A stretch of DNA of 64,000 nucleotides from Gemmatimonas sp. (GTDB taxonomy: Bacteria; Gemmatimonadota; Gemmatimonadetes; Gemmatimonadales; Gemmatimonadaceae). Location of the stretch: NCBI GenBank assembly GCA_011390885.1, contig JAABRO010000060.1, positions 1 through 64,000 of the forward strand. The letters are read 5' to 3'. Shown here piece after piece: positions 51,060-60,818 of the stretch. The notes under the pieces were generated by a model that had not been told where the DNA came from, searched no databases, and worked only from the letters and a program-made list of their open reading frames with translations. The stretch's first letter is position 1. Each line of letters starts with the position of its first letter. Both the position numbers and the translations under genes were made by a program.

Positions 51060-52480
51060 GCACGATGGTCCGTCCGGGCATCGCGGTCGAAGGCACGCCA
51101 ATCGTGCGGCCGTCGGTGCCGCACGTGTGGTGGACGCTGCGCCGCGCGGCGGCCGCGCTCGAGGGGGCGCTCGTGTCGGGGCCGCGCCTCGACGATCGTG
51201 CGCTGTCCGGCGTGGCCACCGACACGCGCACGATGCCGCAGGGCGCGCTGTTCGTGGCGCTGCGCGGCGAGCGCTTCGATGCGCACGACCTGCTCGTGGG
51301 CGCGCGGGACGCGGGCGCGGCGGCCGTGGTGGTCGACGATCCGGCGCGTGCCGTCGGCCTCGGCATTCCGGCACTCGTCGTGCGCGACACGCGCGAGGCG
51401 CTCGGCCTGCTCGCGCGGGGCTGGCGCCGCGCGTGGCGCGGTACGGTGGTCGCCGTGGGCGGGTCGAACGGCAAGACGTCCACCAAGGAACTGCTGCGCG
51501 CCGCCCTCGGTGCGCGTCTGGTGGTGCACGCCACGAGTGCGAACGAGAACAACCTGGTGGGCGTGCCGCTCACCCTGCTCGCCGTGCCGGCGCACGCGGA
51601 CGTCGCGGTGGTGGAAGTCGGCACGAATGCGCCGGGGGAGATCGCGGCGCTGCGCGCCATCTGCGAGGCGGACCTCGCGGTGGTGACGTCGCTCGGCGAG
51701 GAGCACCTCGAGGGCCTCGGCGACCTGGCGGGTGTGCTGCGCGAGGAGGCGGCGATCTTCGCGCACGTCGGCCTCGCCATCGTGCCGGCCGGCGAGCCCG
51801 CGCTTGTCGACGCCGCGCGCGCGGCGGGAGCGCGGCTCGTCACGGCGGGGCTCGAGACGGGGGACGTCTCGCCCGACGCGTGGACGCTCGATGCGGAGGG
51901 GCGCGTGGTGCTCACGGTGCAGGGACACACCGTCACGTTGCCGCTGCGCGGCGCGCACCAGGGCGCCAATGCGACGCTCTCCCTGGCTGTGGCGCGGGCG
52001 CTTGGCGTGCCACTCGACGCGGCGTTGGCCGGCATGGCGGCGATGCCGGTGCCGCACATGCGCGGCGAGTTCAGCCGCGTCGGCGCGCTCACCGTGATCA
52101 ACGACGCGTACAACGCCAACCCGCCGTCCATGCGCGCGGCGATCGCGCTGCTGCGCGGCATGGCCGCGACGGGACGGCGCGTCGCGGTGCTCGGCACCAT
52201 GCGCGAGCTTGGCGCGCAGACGGCCGCGCTGCACGACGACATCGCGCGCGATGCGCTCGCGGCGGGATTCGATGCCATCGTGGCCGTCGGCGAGTTCGCC
52301 AGCGCCTTTGCGCGCGTGGCGCCCGAGGCCGCACACGTGCGCGCGGCCGCTGACGTGGACGCGGCGTGGCCGGTGCTCGCCTCCGTGCTCACACCCGATG
52401 CCACGGTGCTGCTCAAGGGATCGCGTGGCGTCCGCCTCGAACGACTGCTTCCCTCCCTCACCTCCTGGGCGACGTCCTGA
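51056..52480 (+). CDS. murF: UDP-MurNAc-tripeptide:D-Ala-D-Ala ligase
   Basis: A 474-residue Mur ligase completing the pentapeptide. The N-terminal UDP-binding domain has LSGVATDTRTMPQGALFVAL. The ATP loop is VVAVGGSNGKTSTKELLRAA. ATSANENNLVGVPLTLLAV, VVEVGTNAPGEIAALRAI and the C-terminal VINDAYNANPPSMRAAIALL are typical of MurF. The D-Ala-D-Ala it uses must come from a ddl gene elsewhere, as none is in the cluster. ATG 51056 overlaps murE; mraY starts directly after the stop. Confidence 0.96.
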   Translation: MSTMVRPGIAVEGTPIVRPSVPHVWWTLRRAAAALEGALVSGPRLDDRALSGVATDTRTMPQGALFVALRGERFDAHDLLVGARDAGAAAVVVDDPARAVGLGIPALVVRDTREALGLLARGWRRAWRGTVVAVGGSNGKTSTKELLRAALGARLVVHATSANENNLVGVPLTLLAVPAHADVAVVEVGTNAPGEIAALRAICEADLAVVTSLGEEHLEGLGDLAGVLREEAAIFAHVGLAIVPAGEPALVDAARAAGARLVTAGLETGDVSPDAWTLDAEGRVVLTVQGHTVTLPLRGAHQGANATLSLAVARALGVPLDAALAGMAAMPVPHMRGEFSRVGALTVINDAYNANPPSMRAAIALLRGMAATGRRVAVLGTMRELGAQTAALHDDIARDALAAGFDAIVAVGEFASAFARVAPEAAHVRAAADVDAAWPVLASVLTPDATVLLKGSRGVRLERLLPSLTSWATS

Positions 52481-53623
52481 GTGCTCTACCACCTGCTGCA
52501 GCCGCTGGCGAACGAGTTCCAGCTCTTCAACCTGCTCAACTACATCACGTTCCGCTCGGCTGCGGCCTTCGTGACGTCGTTGCTGGTCACGTTCCTCATC
52601 GGACCGCTGATCCTGGGCCGGTTGCGGCGCATGGCGGTGCATCAGGTCGTGCGCGAGGGCACACCGGACTCCCATCAGGGGAAGGGCTCGACGCCCACCA
52701 TGGGCGGGCTCATCGTGCTCGTGGCGGCGATCCTGCCCGCGCTGCTCTTCGCGCGGCTCGACAATCGCTACGTGCTGCTCGCCATGGGCGTCACCGTCTG
52801 GATGGGCGGCATCGGGTTTCTCGACGACTACCTCAAGCTCAAGCAGAAGCGTGAGGGGAAGAAGAACGAGGGACTGGTCGAGCGCTACAAGCTGGCCGGC
52901 CAGATCTCGTGCGGCCTCGCGCTCGCGCTGTACATCTGGCTCAATCCGCTCTCCGCGCTGCCGGGTGCGTCCACCACGGTCCCGTTCTTCAAGTACCTCC
53001 TCATCGTGCCCGTCGCCTCGTGGGCGGCGTGGCTGTACGTGCCCTTCGTCACGTTCATCCTCGCCGGCACCAGCAATGCGGTGAACTTCACCGACGGCCT
53101 CGACGGCCTCGCCACCGGACTCGTGGCGATCGCGATGCTCACGTTCGGGCTGTTCGCGTACGTACACGGACGCGTGGATACGAGCGCCTATCTGCAGCTG
53201 TTCTACCTGCGCGGGGCGGGCGAGCTCACGGTGTATTGTGCCGCACTGGTGGGCGCGTGCATCGGCTTCCTGTGGTACAACACGCATCCGGCGCAGGTCT
53301 TCATGGGCGACACCGGGTCGCTCGCGCTCGGCGGCGCCCTGGGCGCCATCGCGATCCTGCTGAAGTCGGAGTTCCTGCTGCCGATCGTGGGCGCGGTGTT
53401 CGTGGCCGAGACGCTCTCGGTCATCCTGCAGCGCTCGGTGTTCAAGTACCGGCGCAAGCGGTTCGGTCTCGAGTACGCGAAGACGCACCGGGTGTTCCGG
53501 CGCGCGCCGCTCCACCATCATTTCGAGATGCTCGGTTGGCCGGAGGCGCAGGTGGTGGTGCGCTTCTGGATCGTGGGCATCCTGTGCGCGATCGTCGCCC
53601 TGAGCACGCTCAAGCTGCGCTGA
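52481..53623 (+). CDS. mraY: Phospho-N-acetylmuramoyl-pentapeptide transferase MraY
   Basis: A 380-residue integral membrane enzyme with about ten helices that moves phospho-MurNAc-pentapeptide onto undecaprenyl phosphate to give lipid I. Signature pieces: LLVTFLIGPLILGRLRRM, SHQGKGSTPTMGGLIVLV, FLDDYLKLKQKREGKKNEGL (Asp-rich metal site), NAVNFTDGLDGLATGLVAIA, YNTHPAQVFMGDTGSLALGG and APLHHHFEMLGWPEAQVV. It starts at GTG 52481 immediately after murF. All catalytic Asp and the HHH motif are intact. Confidence 0.97.
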   Translation: MLYHLLQPLANEFQLFNLLNYITFRSAAAFVTSLLVTFLIGPLILGRLRRMAVHQVVREGTPDSHQGKGSTPTMGGLIVLVAAILPALLFARLDNRYVLLAMGVTVWMGGIGFLDDYLKLKQKREGKKNEGLVERYKLAGQISCGLALALYIWLNPLSALPGASTTVPFFKYLLIVPVASWAAWLYVPFVTFILAGTSNAVNFTDGLDGLATGLVAIAMLTFGLFAYVHGRVDTSAYLQLFYLRGAGELTVYCAALVGACIGFLWYNTHPAQVFMGDTGSLALGGALGAIAILLKSEFLLPIVGAVFVAETLSVILQRSVFKYRRKRFGLEYAKTHRVFRRAPLHHHFEMLGWPEAQVVVRFWIVGILCAIVALSTLKLR

Positions 53624-53627
53624 GACC

Positions 53628-55100
53628 ATGGCCGCCGAATCATCCGTCACGCCGGAACCCGCCCTCTACATCGCCGACGCTGCCCGCGACCGACAGGTGG
53701 CCGCGCAGGTGGCGCGCGCGCTGTCGCTGTGCGAGGGCGAGGTCGCGGTGCTCGGCCTGGGCGCGAGCGGCCGTTCGGCGGCGCGCCTGCTGCGCGGCAT
53801 CGCGTTTCGCGTGTACGCCTCGGAGGCGCTCGACGGCGCGGCGCAGCGCGAGAGCGCCGAGGCGCTGCGCGCGATCGGCATCGACGTCGATCTCGGCGCG
53901 CACGACCTCGCCCGCATCGGACGGGCCACGTTCGTGGTGGTGAGCCCCGGCATTCCCCCCGAGGCCGCGCCGATCGCGGCGGCACGCGCGGCGGGCGTGC
54001 CCGTGGTGAGCGAGGTGGAGGTGGCGCTCCGGCTCATGCCGGCGCTGCGCGTCATCGCGGTGACGGGCACCAACGGGAAGACCACCACCACGGCGCTCAT
54101 CGGCCACATGCTGCGCGCGCTCGGCCACGACGCCGTCGATGCGGGCAACATCGGCGTGCCCGTCACAGACCTCGTGCTGCGTGCGCCGCAGCCCACCTGG
54201 GGCGCGCTCGAGCTGTCGTCGTTTCAGCTGCACGATACGCCGGGGCTGCAGCCCGGCGTGGGCGTGCTCACCACGCTCAGTGCCGACCACCTCGATCGGT
54301 ATCCGTCGGTGGCCGCGTACTACGCCGACAAGGCGCGCCTCTTCGCCAATGCCGACGACCGCTCGCAGTGGGTGGTCAGCGCCGACTCCGACGACATCGC
54401 GCGCATGATGGACGGCGTGCCGGGCGCGATCGCGCGCTTCTCCACGCGCGCACGCGACGCGGCGGCGTGGTTCGACCGGGACGCCGACCTGCTCATGCTC
54501 GACGGGGCGCCGTTCATGCCGCGCGCCGATGTGCCGCTGCTCGGCGACCACAACGTGGCCAACGTGCTCGCCGCCGCGCTGGCGGTGACGCGGGCTGCGC
54601 CCGAGCACGGCATCGCCCCGTCGCGCGCGCGCATGGCCGATGCCGTGCGCGCGTTCGCCGCGTTGCCGCACCGGCTGGCGCCCGTGGTCACGCGTGATGG
54701 CGTGCTGTACATCGACGACTCCAAGGCCACCAACGTGGACTCCTCGCTCGTGGCGCTCGACGGGATGACGCGGCCCACCGTGCTGCTGCTCGGCGGCCGG
54801 CACAAGGGTGAACCGTACACCGCACTCGCGGCGCCGCTGGCGCGCTGCGGCCGCGCGGTGCTGTGCTACGGGGAGGCGGGGGAACTCGCGGCCTCGCAGC
54901 TCGGCCCGATGCTCGAGCCGTCCGTGCGGGTGGAGTGGATGCGCGAGGCGACGTTCCCCGAGGTCATGGCGCGCGCGGCCGAGCTCGCGCAGCCGGGCGA
55001 CGCGGTGCTGCTCTCGCCGGCCTGTTCGAGCTACGACATGTTCGCCAACTACATCGAACGCGGTCGCCGCTTCGCCGCGCTCGCGCGGGGGGAGGCATGA
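53628..55100 (+). CDS. murD: UDP-MurNAc-L-Ala:D-Glu ligase
   Basis: A 490-residue Mur ligase adding D-glutamate. The UDP-binding domain has VAVLGLGASGRSAARLLRGI and VVSPGIPPEAAPI. The ATP loop is AVTGTNGKTTTTALIGHMLR. ALELSSFQLHDTPGLQP, LSADHLDRYPSVAAYYADKA and YIDDSKATNVDSSLVALDGM follow, then LLLGGRHKGEPYTALAAPLA and LLSPACSSYDMFANYIERG. It is about 35 residues longer than usual, with an extra N-terminal segment (MAAESSVTPEPALYIADAAR). ATG 53628 is four bases after mraY. Its stop overlaps ftsW. Confidence 0.96.
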   Translation: MAAESSVTPEPALYIADAARDRQVAAQVARALSLCEGEVAVLGLGASGRSAARLLRGIAFRVYASEALDGAAQRESAEALRAIGIDVDLGAHDLARIGRATFVVVSPGIPPEAAPIAAARAAGVPVVSEVEVALRLMPALRVIAVTGTNGKTTTTALIGHMLRALGHDAVDAGNIGVPVTDLVLRAPQPTWGALELSSFQLHDTPGLQPGVGVLTTLSADHLDRYPSVAAYYADKARLFANADDRSQWVVSADSDDIARMMDGVPGAIARFSTRARDAAAWFDRDADLLMLDGAPFMPRADVPLLGDHNVANVLAAALAVTRAAPEHGIAPSRARMADAVRAFAALPHRLAPVVTRDGVLYIDDSKATNVDSSLVALDGMTRPTVLLLGGRHKGEPYTALAAPLARCGRAVLCYGEAGELAASQLGPMLEPSVRVEWMREATFPEVMARAAELAQPGDAVLLSPACSSYDMFANYIERGRRFAALARGEA

Positions 55101-56350
55101 CCGTCGGCGTGTTCGGCGGCTATGGCGGGGCGGTGGAGGACGCGCCGCGCGGTGCGGGCACGGCCTCGACCGTGCGCGGCGCACGGGAACGCTGGCGCAT
55201 GACCACCGAGGCGCGTGCGCTCGTGGCCGTGAGCTTTGCGCTGGCGGTGATCGGACTCGTGGTGCTGTACAGCGCGAGCGCGCTGCCGGCGATCGAGGCG
55301 GGCAACGCGCCGCACTTCTTCCTGCTGCGACAGGCGCAGGGGCTGCTTGTGGGCGTCGTGGCGTTCGCGTTCGCCGCCAAGGTGGACGCCGAGCGCTGGC
55401 GGGCGTGGGCGTGGCCGCTCATGGGGCTCAGCCTGCTGATGATGCTTGTCACCGTGCTGCCCTTTACGCGAAGCATCGCGCCGTCCATCGGCGGCGCGCG
55501 GCGCTTCCTCTTTGGCGGCTCGATCCAGCCCGCGGAGTTCGCCAAGCTCGCGGTGATCGTGTGGACGCCGATGCTGCTCGTGAAGAAGGGACCGGCGCTC
55601 CGGCGGCTGGGCAAGGGACTGGGGCCGTTCCTCGTCGTGATCGGATTCCTGTCGCTGATCGCGGTCCTGCAGCCCGACTTGTCGATGGCGCTGACCTTCT
55701 GCCTGCTCATGGCGATCATCCTGTTCGCCGGCGGCGCGCGCACGGCGCACTTCGTGTTCCTGGGCATGCTCGGCTTCCCGCTGCTCGTGCAGAAGATCCT
55801 CAACACGAAGTACCTGCGCGAGCGGGTGGAGAGCTGGTTCGCGGGTGATGCGGCCGGCGGTGCGTCGCAGGCGGTGGCGGCCGTGGCCGACCAGCAATAC
55901 CAGTCGCTGCTGGCCATGGGCAGCGGCCAGCTGTTCGGCGTGGGCTTTGGCGAGGGGAACCAGCAGCGGTGGGTGCCGCTCGCCTACAACGACTTCATCG
56001 CGAGCGTGGTCGGCGAGGAGTTCGGGTTCGTGGGCATTGCGCTGCTCATCCTCGCCTTCGCCGCCTACGCGTGGCTCGGCTTCCGCATCGCGCGCATGGC
56101 GCGCTCGCCGTTCCAGTCCCTGGTGGCGATCGGCCTGACGTACATCACCGTGCTCACCGCCTTCGTGCACGTGGGTGTGTCCCTCGACCTGCTGCCGAAC
56201 ACGGGGCTCACGTTGCCGTTCATCTCGTACGGGCGCTCGAACCTCGTGCTCACGATGCTCATGACGGGGATCCTCGTGAACATCGGCAGCGAGCGGGAGC
56301 GCCGATACGGCGTGAGCGCCACCGATCCGTTCGCATCCGGCACGCCCTGA
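55097..56350 (+). CDS. ftsW: FtsW, septal peptidoglycan glycosyltransferase (SEDS family)
   Basis: A 417-residue SEDS polymerase with about ten membrane helices that links lipid II at the septum with FtsI. Motifs: LVVLYSASALPAIEAG, IGGARRFLFGGSIQPAEFAK, VLQPDLSMALTFCLLMAIIL, WVPLAYNDFIASVVGEEFGF and LDLLPNTGLTLPFISYGRSN. The first 35 residues are a soluble Gly/Ala-rich extension before the first helix. A strong GGAGG ribosome site precedes ATG 55097, which overlaps the murD stop. Position next to murD and murG confirms FtsW over RodA. Confidence 0.95.
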   Translation: MTVGVFGGYGGAVEDAPRGAGTASTVRGARERWRMTTEARALVAVSFALAVIGLVVLYSASALPAIEAGNAPHFFLLRQAQGLLVGVVAFAFAAKVDAERWRAWAWPLMGLSLLMMLVTVLPFTRSIAPSIGGARRFLFGGSIQPAEFAKLAVIVWTPMLLVKKGPALRRLGKGLGPFLVVIGFLSLIAVLQPDLSMALTFCLLMAIILFAGGARTAHFVFLGMLGFPLLVQKILNTKYLRERVESWFAGDAAGGASQAVAAVADQQYQSLLAMGSGQLFGVGFGEGNQQRWVPLAYNDFIASVVGEEFGFVGIALLILAFAAYAWLGFRIARMARSPFQSLVAIGLTYITVLTAFVHVGVSLDLLPNTGLTLPFISYGRSNLVLTMLMTGILVNIGSERERRYGVSATDPFASGTP

Positions 56351-56354
56351 CCGC

Positions 56355-57452
56355 ATGCGCGTCTTCTTCGCGGGTGGCGGTACCGGCGGTCACCTCTATC
56401 CCGGCCTGGCGATCGCACGGGCGCTGGTCTCGCGGGTCCCGGCGGTGCAGCCGCACTTCATCGGTGCGAAGCGCGGCATCGAGCGCGACGTGCTGCCGGG
56501 CACGGAGTTTCCGCACACGCTGCTCGAACTGCATCCGCTCTACCGCTCGGCACCGTGGCGCAACTGGCGCACGCTCACCGGCGGCGTCGGCGCGCTGCGC
56601 ACGATCGGGCAGCTCGCTTCCCACGCGCGTCCGGCGTGCATCGTCGGCACGGGGGGGTACGCGGCGGCGGCGGCGCTCGCGTGGGGACGGTGGGCCGGCG
56701 TGCCCCTCGTCCTGCACGAATGCGACAGCTTCCCGGGCAAGGTGACGCGCCTGTTCGCGCCGCGTGCAGCGCTGCTCTCGCTCGGCTTTCCGGAAGCCGA
56801 GCAACGCCTTGCGCCCGGCCCATCCACGCGCGTGGCGCCGTTCGGCAATCCCATCGCCGTGCCGTCGATCACGGAGGCGCAGCGCGCCGCCGCGCGCGCC
56901 CGCTGGGGGCTGGACGCGGGCACGTTCACGGTGCTGGTGGTCGGTGGCAGCCAGGGATCGGCCGCGCTCAACGCGGCGGTCGCGGCGTGGGTCGCGGAGG
57001 GCATTCCCGACGGCATCACGCTCATCTGGGCGACCGGGCGCGCGCACCACGCGCAGTACGCCGCGCTGGCCTCGCCGCGCGTGCACGTGGAGGCCTACCT
57101 CTCGCCCATCGCCGAGGCCTATGCCGTAGCCGACGTCGCGCTCACGCGCGCGGGCGCGATGACGATCGCCGAGCTGTGCGCGTGGGGAGTTCCGGCGGTG
57201 CTCGTGCCGCTCCCGACCGCAGCGCAGGATCATCAGTCACACAACGCCCGCACCTTGGCCGAGGCGGGCGCCGCCATTCATCTTCCACAGTCCGGGCTCG
57301 ACGGCGCGGCGCTGCAGGCCACGTTCGGGGCGCTGCTGCAGCAGCCCGACACACGTCGCGCGATGTCCGAAGCCGCGCGCCGACGCGGTCGCCCCGATGC
57401 CGCCGCGCGCATTGCCGACGCCATCGCCACGCACGTTCTCCGACTTCCCTGA
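56355..57452 (+). CDS. murG: UDP-GlcNAc:lipid I N-acetylglucosaminyltransferase
   Basis: A 365-residue peripheral membrane GT28 enzyme converting lipid I to lipid II. The N-terminal acceptor domain has VFFAGGGTGGHLYPGLAIA and FIGAKRGIERDVLPGTEF. GTGGYAAAAALAWGRWAGVP and LHECDSFPGKVTRLFAPRAA follow. The donor domain has VVGGSQGSAALNAAV, YAVADVALTRAGAMTIAELC and PAVLVPLPTAAQDHQSHNAR. It begins four bases after ftsW and overlaps murC by one base. Confidence 0.96.
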   Translation: MRVFFAGGGTGGHLYPGLAIARALVSRVPAVQPHFIGAKRGIERDVLPGTEFPHTLLELHPLYRSAPWRNWRTLTGGVGALRTIGQLASHARPACIVGTGGYAAAAALAWGRWAGVPLVLHECDSFPGKVTRLFAPRAALLSLGFPEAEQRLAPGPSTRVAPFGNPIAVPSITEAQRAAARARWGLDAGTFTVLVVGGSQGSAALNAAVAAWVAEGIPDGITLIWATGRAHHAQYAALASPRVHVEAYLSPIAEAYAVADVALTRAGAMTIAELCAWGVPAVLVPLPTAAQDHQSHNARTLAEAGAAIHLPQSGLDGAALQATFGALLQQPDTRRAMSEAARRRGRPDAAARIADAIATHVLRLP

Positions 57453-58840
57453 TGCCGCTGCTCGACCCGTCCGATCCGCGTCCGATCCACTTCGTCGGCA
57501 TCGCCGGCGCCGGCATGAGCGGCCTCGCCGAGCTGCTGGCGCGCCGCGGTGCGCGCGTGCAGGGCACCGATGCGAACCCGTCGGGCGCGCCGGATCTCGT
57601 GGCGTTCGGCATCGCCGTGCACGCGCATGAGGCGGCGCTCGTGCGCGGCGCGCGCGCCGTGGTGTACTCGTCGGCCGTGCCGGCGTCGCACCCCGAGCTG
57701 GTGGCCGCGCGCGAGCTGGGGCTGCCGGTGATCCGTCGCGCCGAAGCGCTCGGCGAGGCCGTGCGCGGCGGCACGCTCGTGGCCGTGGCCGGCACGCACG
57801 GCAAGACGACCACCACCGTGATGACCACCGAGGCGCTCATCGCGGCCGGCCTCGAACCCACCGGGATCGCCGGCGGGCGTGTGGGCGCCTGGGGCGGCAA
57901 CCTGCGCGCTGGTGCGCACGACCTGTACGTGGTGGAGGCCGACGAATACGACCGGTCGTTCCTCGCACTCACGCCCACCGTGGCCGTCGTGCTCAACGTC
58001 GAGGCCGACCACCTCGACATCTACGCCGACGTGCAGGACATCACGCGCACCTTCACGCAGTTCATGCAGCCCGCGCGTTCGGTGGTGCTGTGCAACGACG
58101 ACGCGGGCGCGTCGGCGCTGCCGCAGGATGCCACGCGTGAACTCGTGCGCTACGCCGCCGATGTGGCCGGCGCGAGTGGTGTGGGCGATGCGCGCCTCGT
58201 GGCGCGCGACGTGGTGCTCGATGCGCATGGTGCCCGCGCGCTCGTGGAGTTCGACGGACGTCCTCAGGGCGAGCTCGTGCTGCAGGTGCCTGGGGTGCAC
58301 AACGTGCGCAACGCGCTCGCGGCGCTCGGCGCCGGCCTCATGGTCGGGGCGAAGGTGGCAGACATGCTGCCGGGCCTCGCGCGTTTCGCCGGCGTGGAGC
58401 GCCGCTTCCAGCGCATCGGTACGCATGGGGACGTGCTCGTCGTCGACGACTACGCGCATCACCCCACCGAAGTGGCCGCGACGATCGCGGCTGCGCGCGC
58501 CGCGCAACCGGCGCGCCGGCTCGTGGTGGCGTTCCAGCCGCATCTCTTCTCGCGCACCCGCGATTTCGCGGAGGCCTTCGGCGTGGCGCTCGCCGGCGCG
58601 GACGCCTGCTTCCTCTGCGACATCTATCCGGCGCGCGAGCAGCCGATCGCCGGCGTCACCTCGGCGCTCATCGCCGACGTCATGCGCGCGCAGGGACGCG
58701 CGCCGGTGTGGGCCGGACCGCGCGCCGTGTGCGCCGAGTCGCTGCGCGCGTTCGTGCGCGCAGGGGACCTCGTGGTCACGATGGGCGCCGGCGACATCAC
58801 GCGCACCGGCCCTGAGCTGCTCGAGGCACTCGGCGCGTGA
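57452..58840 (+). CDS. murC: UDP-MurNAc:L-alanine ligase
   Basis: A 462-residue Mur ligase starting the stem peptide. IHFVGIAGAGMSGLAELLAR marks the UDP-binding domain. VVYSSAVPASHPELVAAREL follows, the ATP loop is VAVAGTHGKTTTTVMTTEAL, and VVEADEYDRSFLALTPTVAV and NVEADHLDIYADVQDITRTF continue. The C-terminal domain has DDYAHHPTEVAATIAAARAA and FQPHLFSRTRDFAEAFGVAL. murB, which makes its substrate and usually follows, is absent from the cluster. Its stop overlaps the ftsQ start (GTGA). Confidence 0.96.
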   Translation: MPLLDPSDPRPIHFVGIAGAGMSGLAELLARRGARVQGTDANPSGAPDLVAFGIAVHAHEAALVRGARAVVYSSAVPASHPELVAARELGLPVIRRAEALGEAVRGGTLVAVAGTHGKTTTTVMTTEALIAAGLEPTGIAGGRVGAWGGNLRAGAHDLYVVEADEYDRSFLALTPTVAVVLNVEADHLDIYADVQDITRTFTQFMQPARSVVLCNDDAGASALPQDATRELVRYAADVAGASGVGDARLVARDVVLDAHGARALVEFDGRPQGELVLQVPGVHNVRNALAALGAGLMVGAKVADMLPGLARFAGVERRFQRIGTHGDVLVVDDYAHHPTEVAATIAAARAAQPARRLVVAFQPHLFSRTRDFAEAFGVALAGADACFLCDIYPAREQPIAGVTSALIADVMRAQGRAPVWAGPRAVCAESLRAFVRAGDLVVTMGAGDITRTGPELLEALGA

Positions 58841-59568
58841 CGCAGGACGAGGCGGTGCCGGAGGGTGAGCGGTCCCGGTGGCCGCAGTTGCCGCCGTGGC
58901 TGCGACGCGGCGCCATCGGCGCGGCGGCGGTGCTGGTGCTCGGGGCGCCGTGGTGGGGGCCGCCGGTGCTCGCGCAGCTCGACTTCTTCCACGTGCGCCG
59001 CGTGGAGTTCGAAGGGCTGCGCTACACCGATCCGTCGGAGCTCATGGCGCTGCTCGCCATCGACACGACGGCGTCGGTGTGGATGCCGTTCGCGCCGATC
59101 GAGGCGCGCGTGGCCGAGCACCCGATGATCACCGCGGCGCACGTGGAACGGCGGCTCCCGTCCACCCTGGTCATCGAGGTGGCCGAGCGGTTGCCGGTGG
59201 CGCTCGTGCCGAGTGAGCGCGGCCTCGTGGCCGTGGACGCCAGCGGCGAGCGGCTCCCGATCGATCCAGCGTCGGCCCCGGTCGACGTGCCGGTGGTCGC
59301 GGAGACGGACTCGGCGCTGCTGCAGCTGCTCGACCAGGTGCGCGCCGGTGCACCGTCGCTCTGGTCGCGGCTCTCCGAAGCGCGCCGTGACGGCACGCGC
59401 GAGGTGCGCCTCGTGCTGGACGGCGTCACCGTTCGGGCACGCCCCGACGTGACCGTGGCGCGTCTTGGCGACATATTTCCCGTTGAAGCGGATCTTGCGC
59501 GGCGTCGCCTGCGGGCGGTCGAGTTGGACCTGCGTTTCCGAGACCAGGTGATCGCCAGACTCCCATGA
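58837..59568 (+). CDS. ftsQ: FtsQ-type division protein with POTRA domain
   Basis: A 243-residue bitopic protein. A charged cytoplasmic start is followed by one membrane helix (GAIGAAAVLVLGAPWWGPPV). A POTRA-type domain (FFHVRRVEFEGLRYTDPSEL, VEHPMITAAHVERRLP-like strands, STLVIEVAERLPVALVPSE) comes next, then the FtsQ beta domain. FtsQ bridges early and late divisome parts through FtsL and FtsB. It overlaps murC and ftsA by four bases each. Low sequence conservation is normal for the family; position makes the call firm. Confidence 0.9.
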   Translation: MTQDEAVPEGERSRWPQLPPWLRRGAIGAAAVLVLGAPWWGPPVLAQLDFFHVRRVEFEGLRYTDPSELMALLAIDTTASVWMPFAPIEARVAEHPMITAAHVERRLPSTLVIEVAERLPVALVPSERGLVAVDASGERLPIDPASAPVDVPVVAETDSALLQLLDQVRAGAPSLWSRLSEARRDGTREVRLVLDGVTVRARPDVTVARLGDIFPVEADLARRRLRAVELDLRFRDQVIARLP

Positions 59569-60818
59569 CTACCGATCCTATCGTCGCCGCGCTCGACATC
59601 GGCACCGCGCATACCACCGCCCTCGTGGCCTCCGTCGGGGGCGACCTGCCGCGCGCCCCCATGCTGCGCGTCCTCGGCGTGGGGCACGCGCGCACGCAGG
59701 GGCTGCGGCGCGGCGTCGTGTCCGACATCGAAGAGGCCACCCGATCCATCCGCAAGGCGCTCGACGAGGCGCAGCGCCTCGCCGGCGTGCAGGCCGATGC
59801 GCTGTACGTCGGGATTGCCGGCGAGCACGTGCGCGCGATGTGCAGCGCCGGCGTGGTCGCCATCAGCGGCAACGAGATCGTGCGCGCCGATGTCGAGCGG
59901 GTGAACGAGGTGGCGCGCGCGCTCGCCATTCCGCAGGACCGCGAACTGCTGCACGCGATTCCGCAGGAGTACCGCGTGGACCAGACGCTGGGCATCCGCG
60001 ATCCGGTCGGCATGGTGGGCACGCGGCTCGAGACGGAGATGTACCTGGTGACGATCGGCAGCGCGCCGGCCATGAACCTGCGGCGCAGCGTGGAGCGCGC
60101 GGGGTTCAAGGTGAAGGAGCTCGTGCTCGAGCCGCTGGCCAGCGCGCTCGCCGTGCTCAACGAGGAGGAGAAGGAGCTGGGCGTCGCGCTCGTGGAGCTC
60201 GGGGCCGGCACCACCGACGTCGCCATCTTCCACGAGGGCAAGATCCGCCACATCGGGTCGCTGCCGTACGGCGGCAACAACGTGACCGGTGACATCGTGC
60301 ACGGCCTCGGAGTGACGCAGCAGGATGCCGAGCAGCTCAAGGAGGCGTACGGGTGCGCCTACGAGCCGCTCAGTGGCGGCGACGAGCTGATCGCCGTGCC
60401 GGCGACGGCCTCGCACGGCGAGCGGCATCTCTCGCGCGAGCTGATGACGCACATCATCCACCAGCGCATGGACGAGATCTTCGACCTCGTGCAGCGCGAG
60501 ATCGACACGGCGGGCTATCGGGGCAAGCTGAACGCGGGCGTGGTGCTCACCGGTGGCGGCGCGTCGCTCGAGGGGGTGGCCGACCTGGCCGCCGACGTGC
60601 TCGGCATGGGGGTGCGCGTGGGGCTGCCGGCGGGCCGCCTGTCGGGGCTGCGCGAGCTGGTGGACGAGCCGCGCTTCACGACGGTGACGGGGCTGGCGCT
60701 CTTCGGCGCGCACCGCATGGCGCTGGGCGGGGCGGTGGTGCGCCGCGCGGGGCTGTCGGGCACGAGCGTGGACAAGCTGGCGCAGCGGGTGAAGGACTGG
60801 CTGCAGGACTTCTTCTGA
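59565..60818 (+). CDS. ftsA: FtsA, actin-like divisome membrane tether
   Basis: A 417-residue actin-fold ATPase that anchors FtsZ to the membrane. Motifs: VAALDIGTAHTTALVASVGG (phosphate 1), GVVSDIEEATRSIRKALDEA, LEPLASALAVLNEEEKELGV, VELGAGTTDVAIFHEGKIRH (phosphate 2), GGNNVTGDIVHGLGVTQQDA and GVVLTGGGASLEGVADLAAD (adenosine). The C-terminal amphipathic membrane-targeting helix is LAQRVKDWLQDFF. It overlaps ftsQ, and a 306-base gap with promoter-like elements separates it from ftsZ. Confidence 0.96.
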   Translation: MTTDPIVAALDIGTAHTTALVASVGGDLPRAPMLRVLGVGHARTQGLRRGVVSDIEEATRSIRKALDEAQRLAGVQADALYVGIAGEHVRAMCSAGVVAISGNEIVRADVERVNEVARALAIPQDRELLHAIPQEYRVDQTLGIRDPVGMVGTRLETEMYLVTIGSAPAMNLRRSVERAGFKVKELVLEPLASALAVLNEEEKELGVALVELGAGTTDVAIFHEGKIRHIGSLPYGGNNVTGDIVHGLGVTQQDAEQLKEAYGCAYEPLSGGDELIAVPATASHGERHLSRELMTHIIHQRMDEIFDLVQREIDTAGYRGKLNAGVVLTGGGASLEGVADLAADVLGMGVRVGLPAGRLSGLRELVDEPRFTTVTGLALFGAHRMALGGAVVRRAGLSGTSVDKLAQRVKDWLQDFF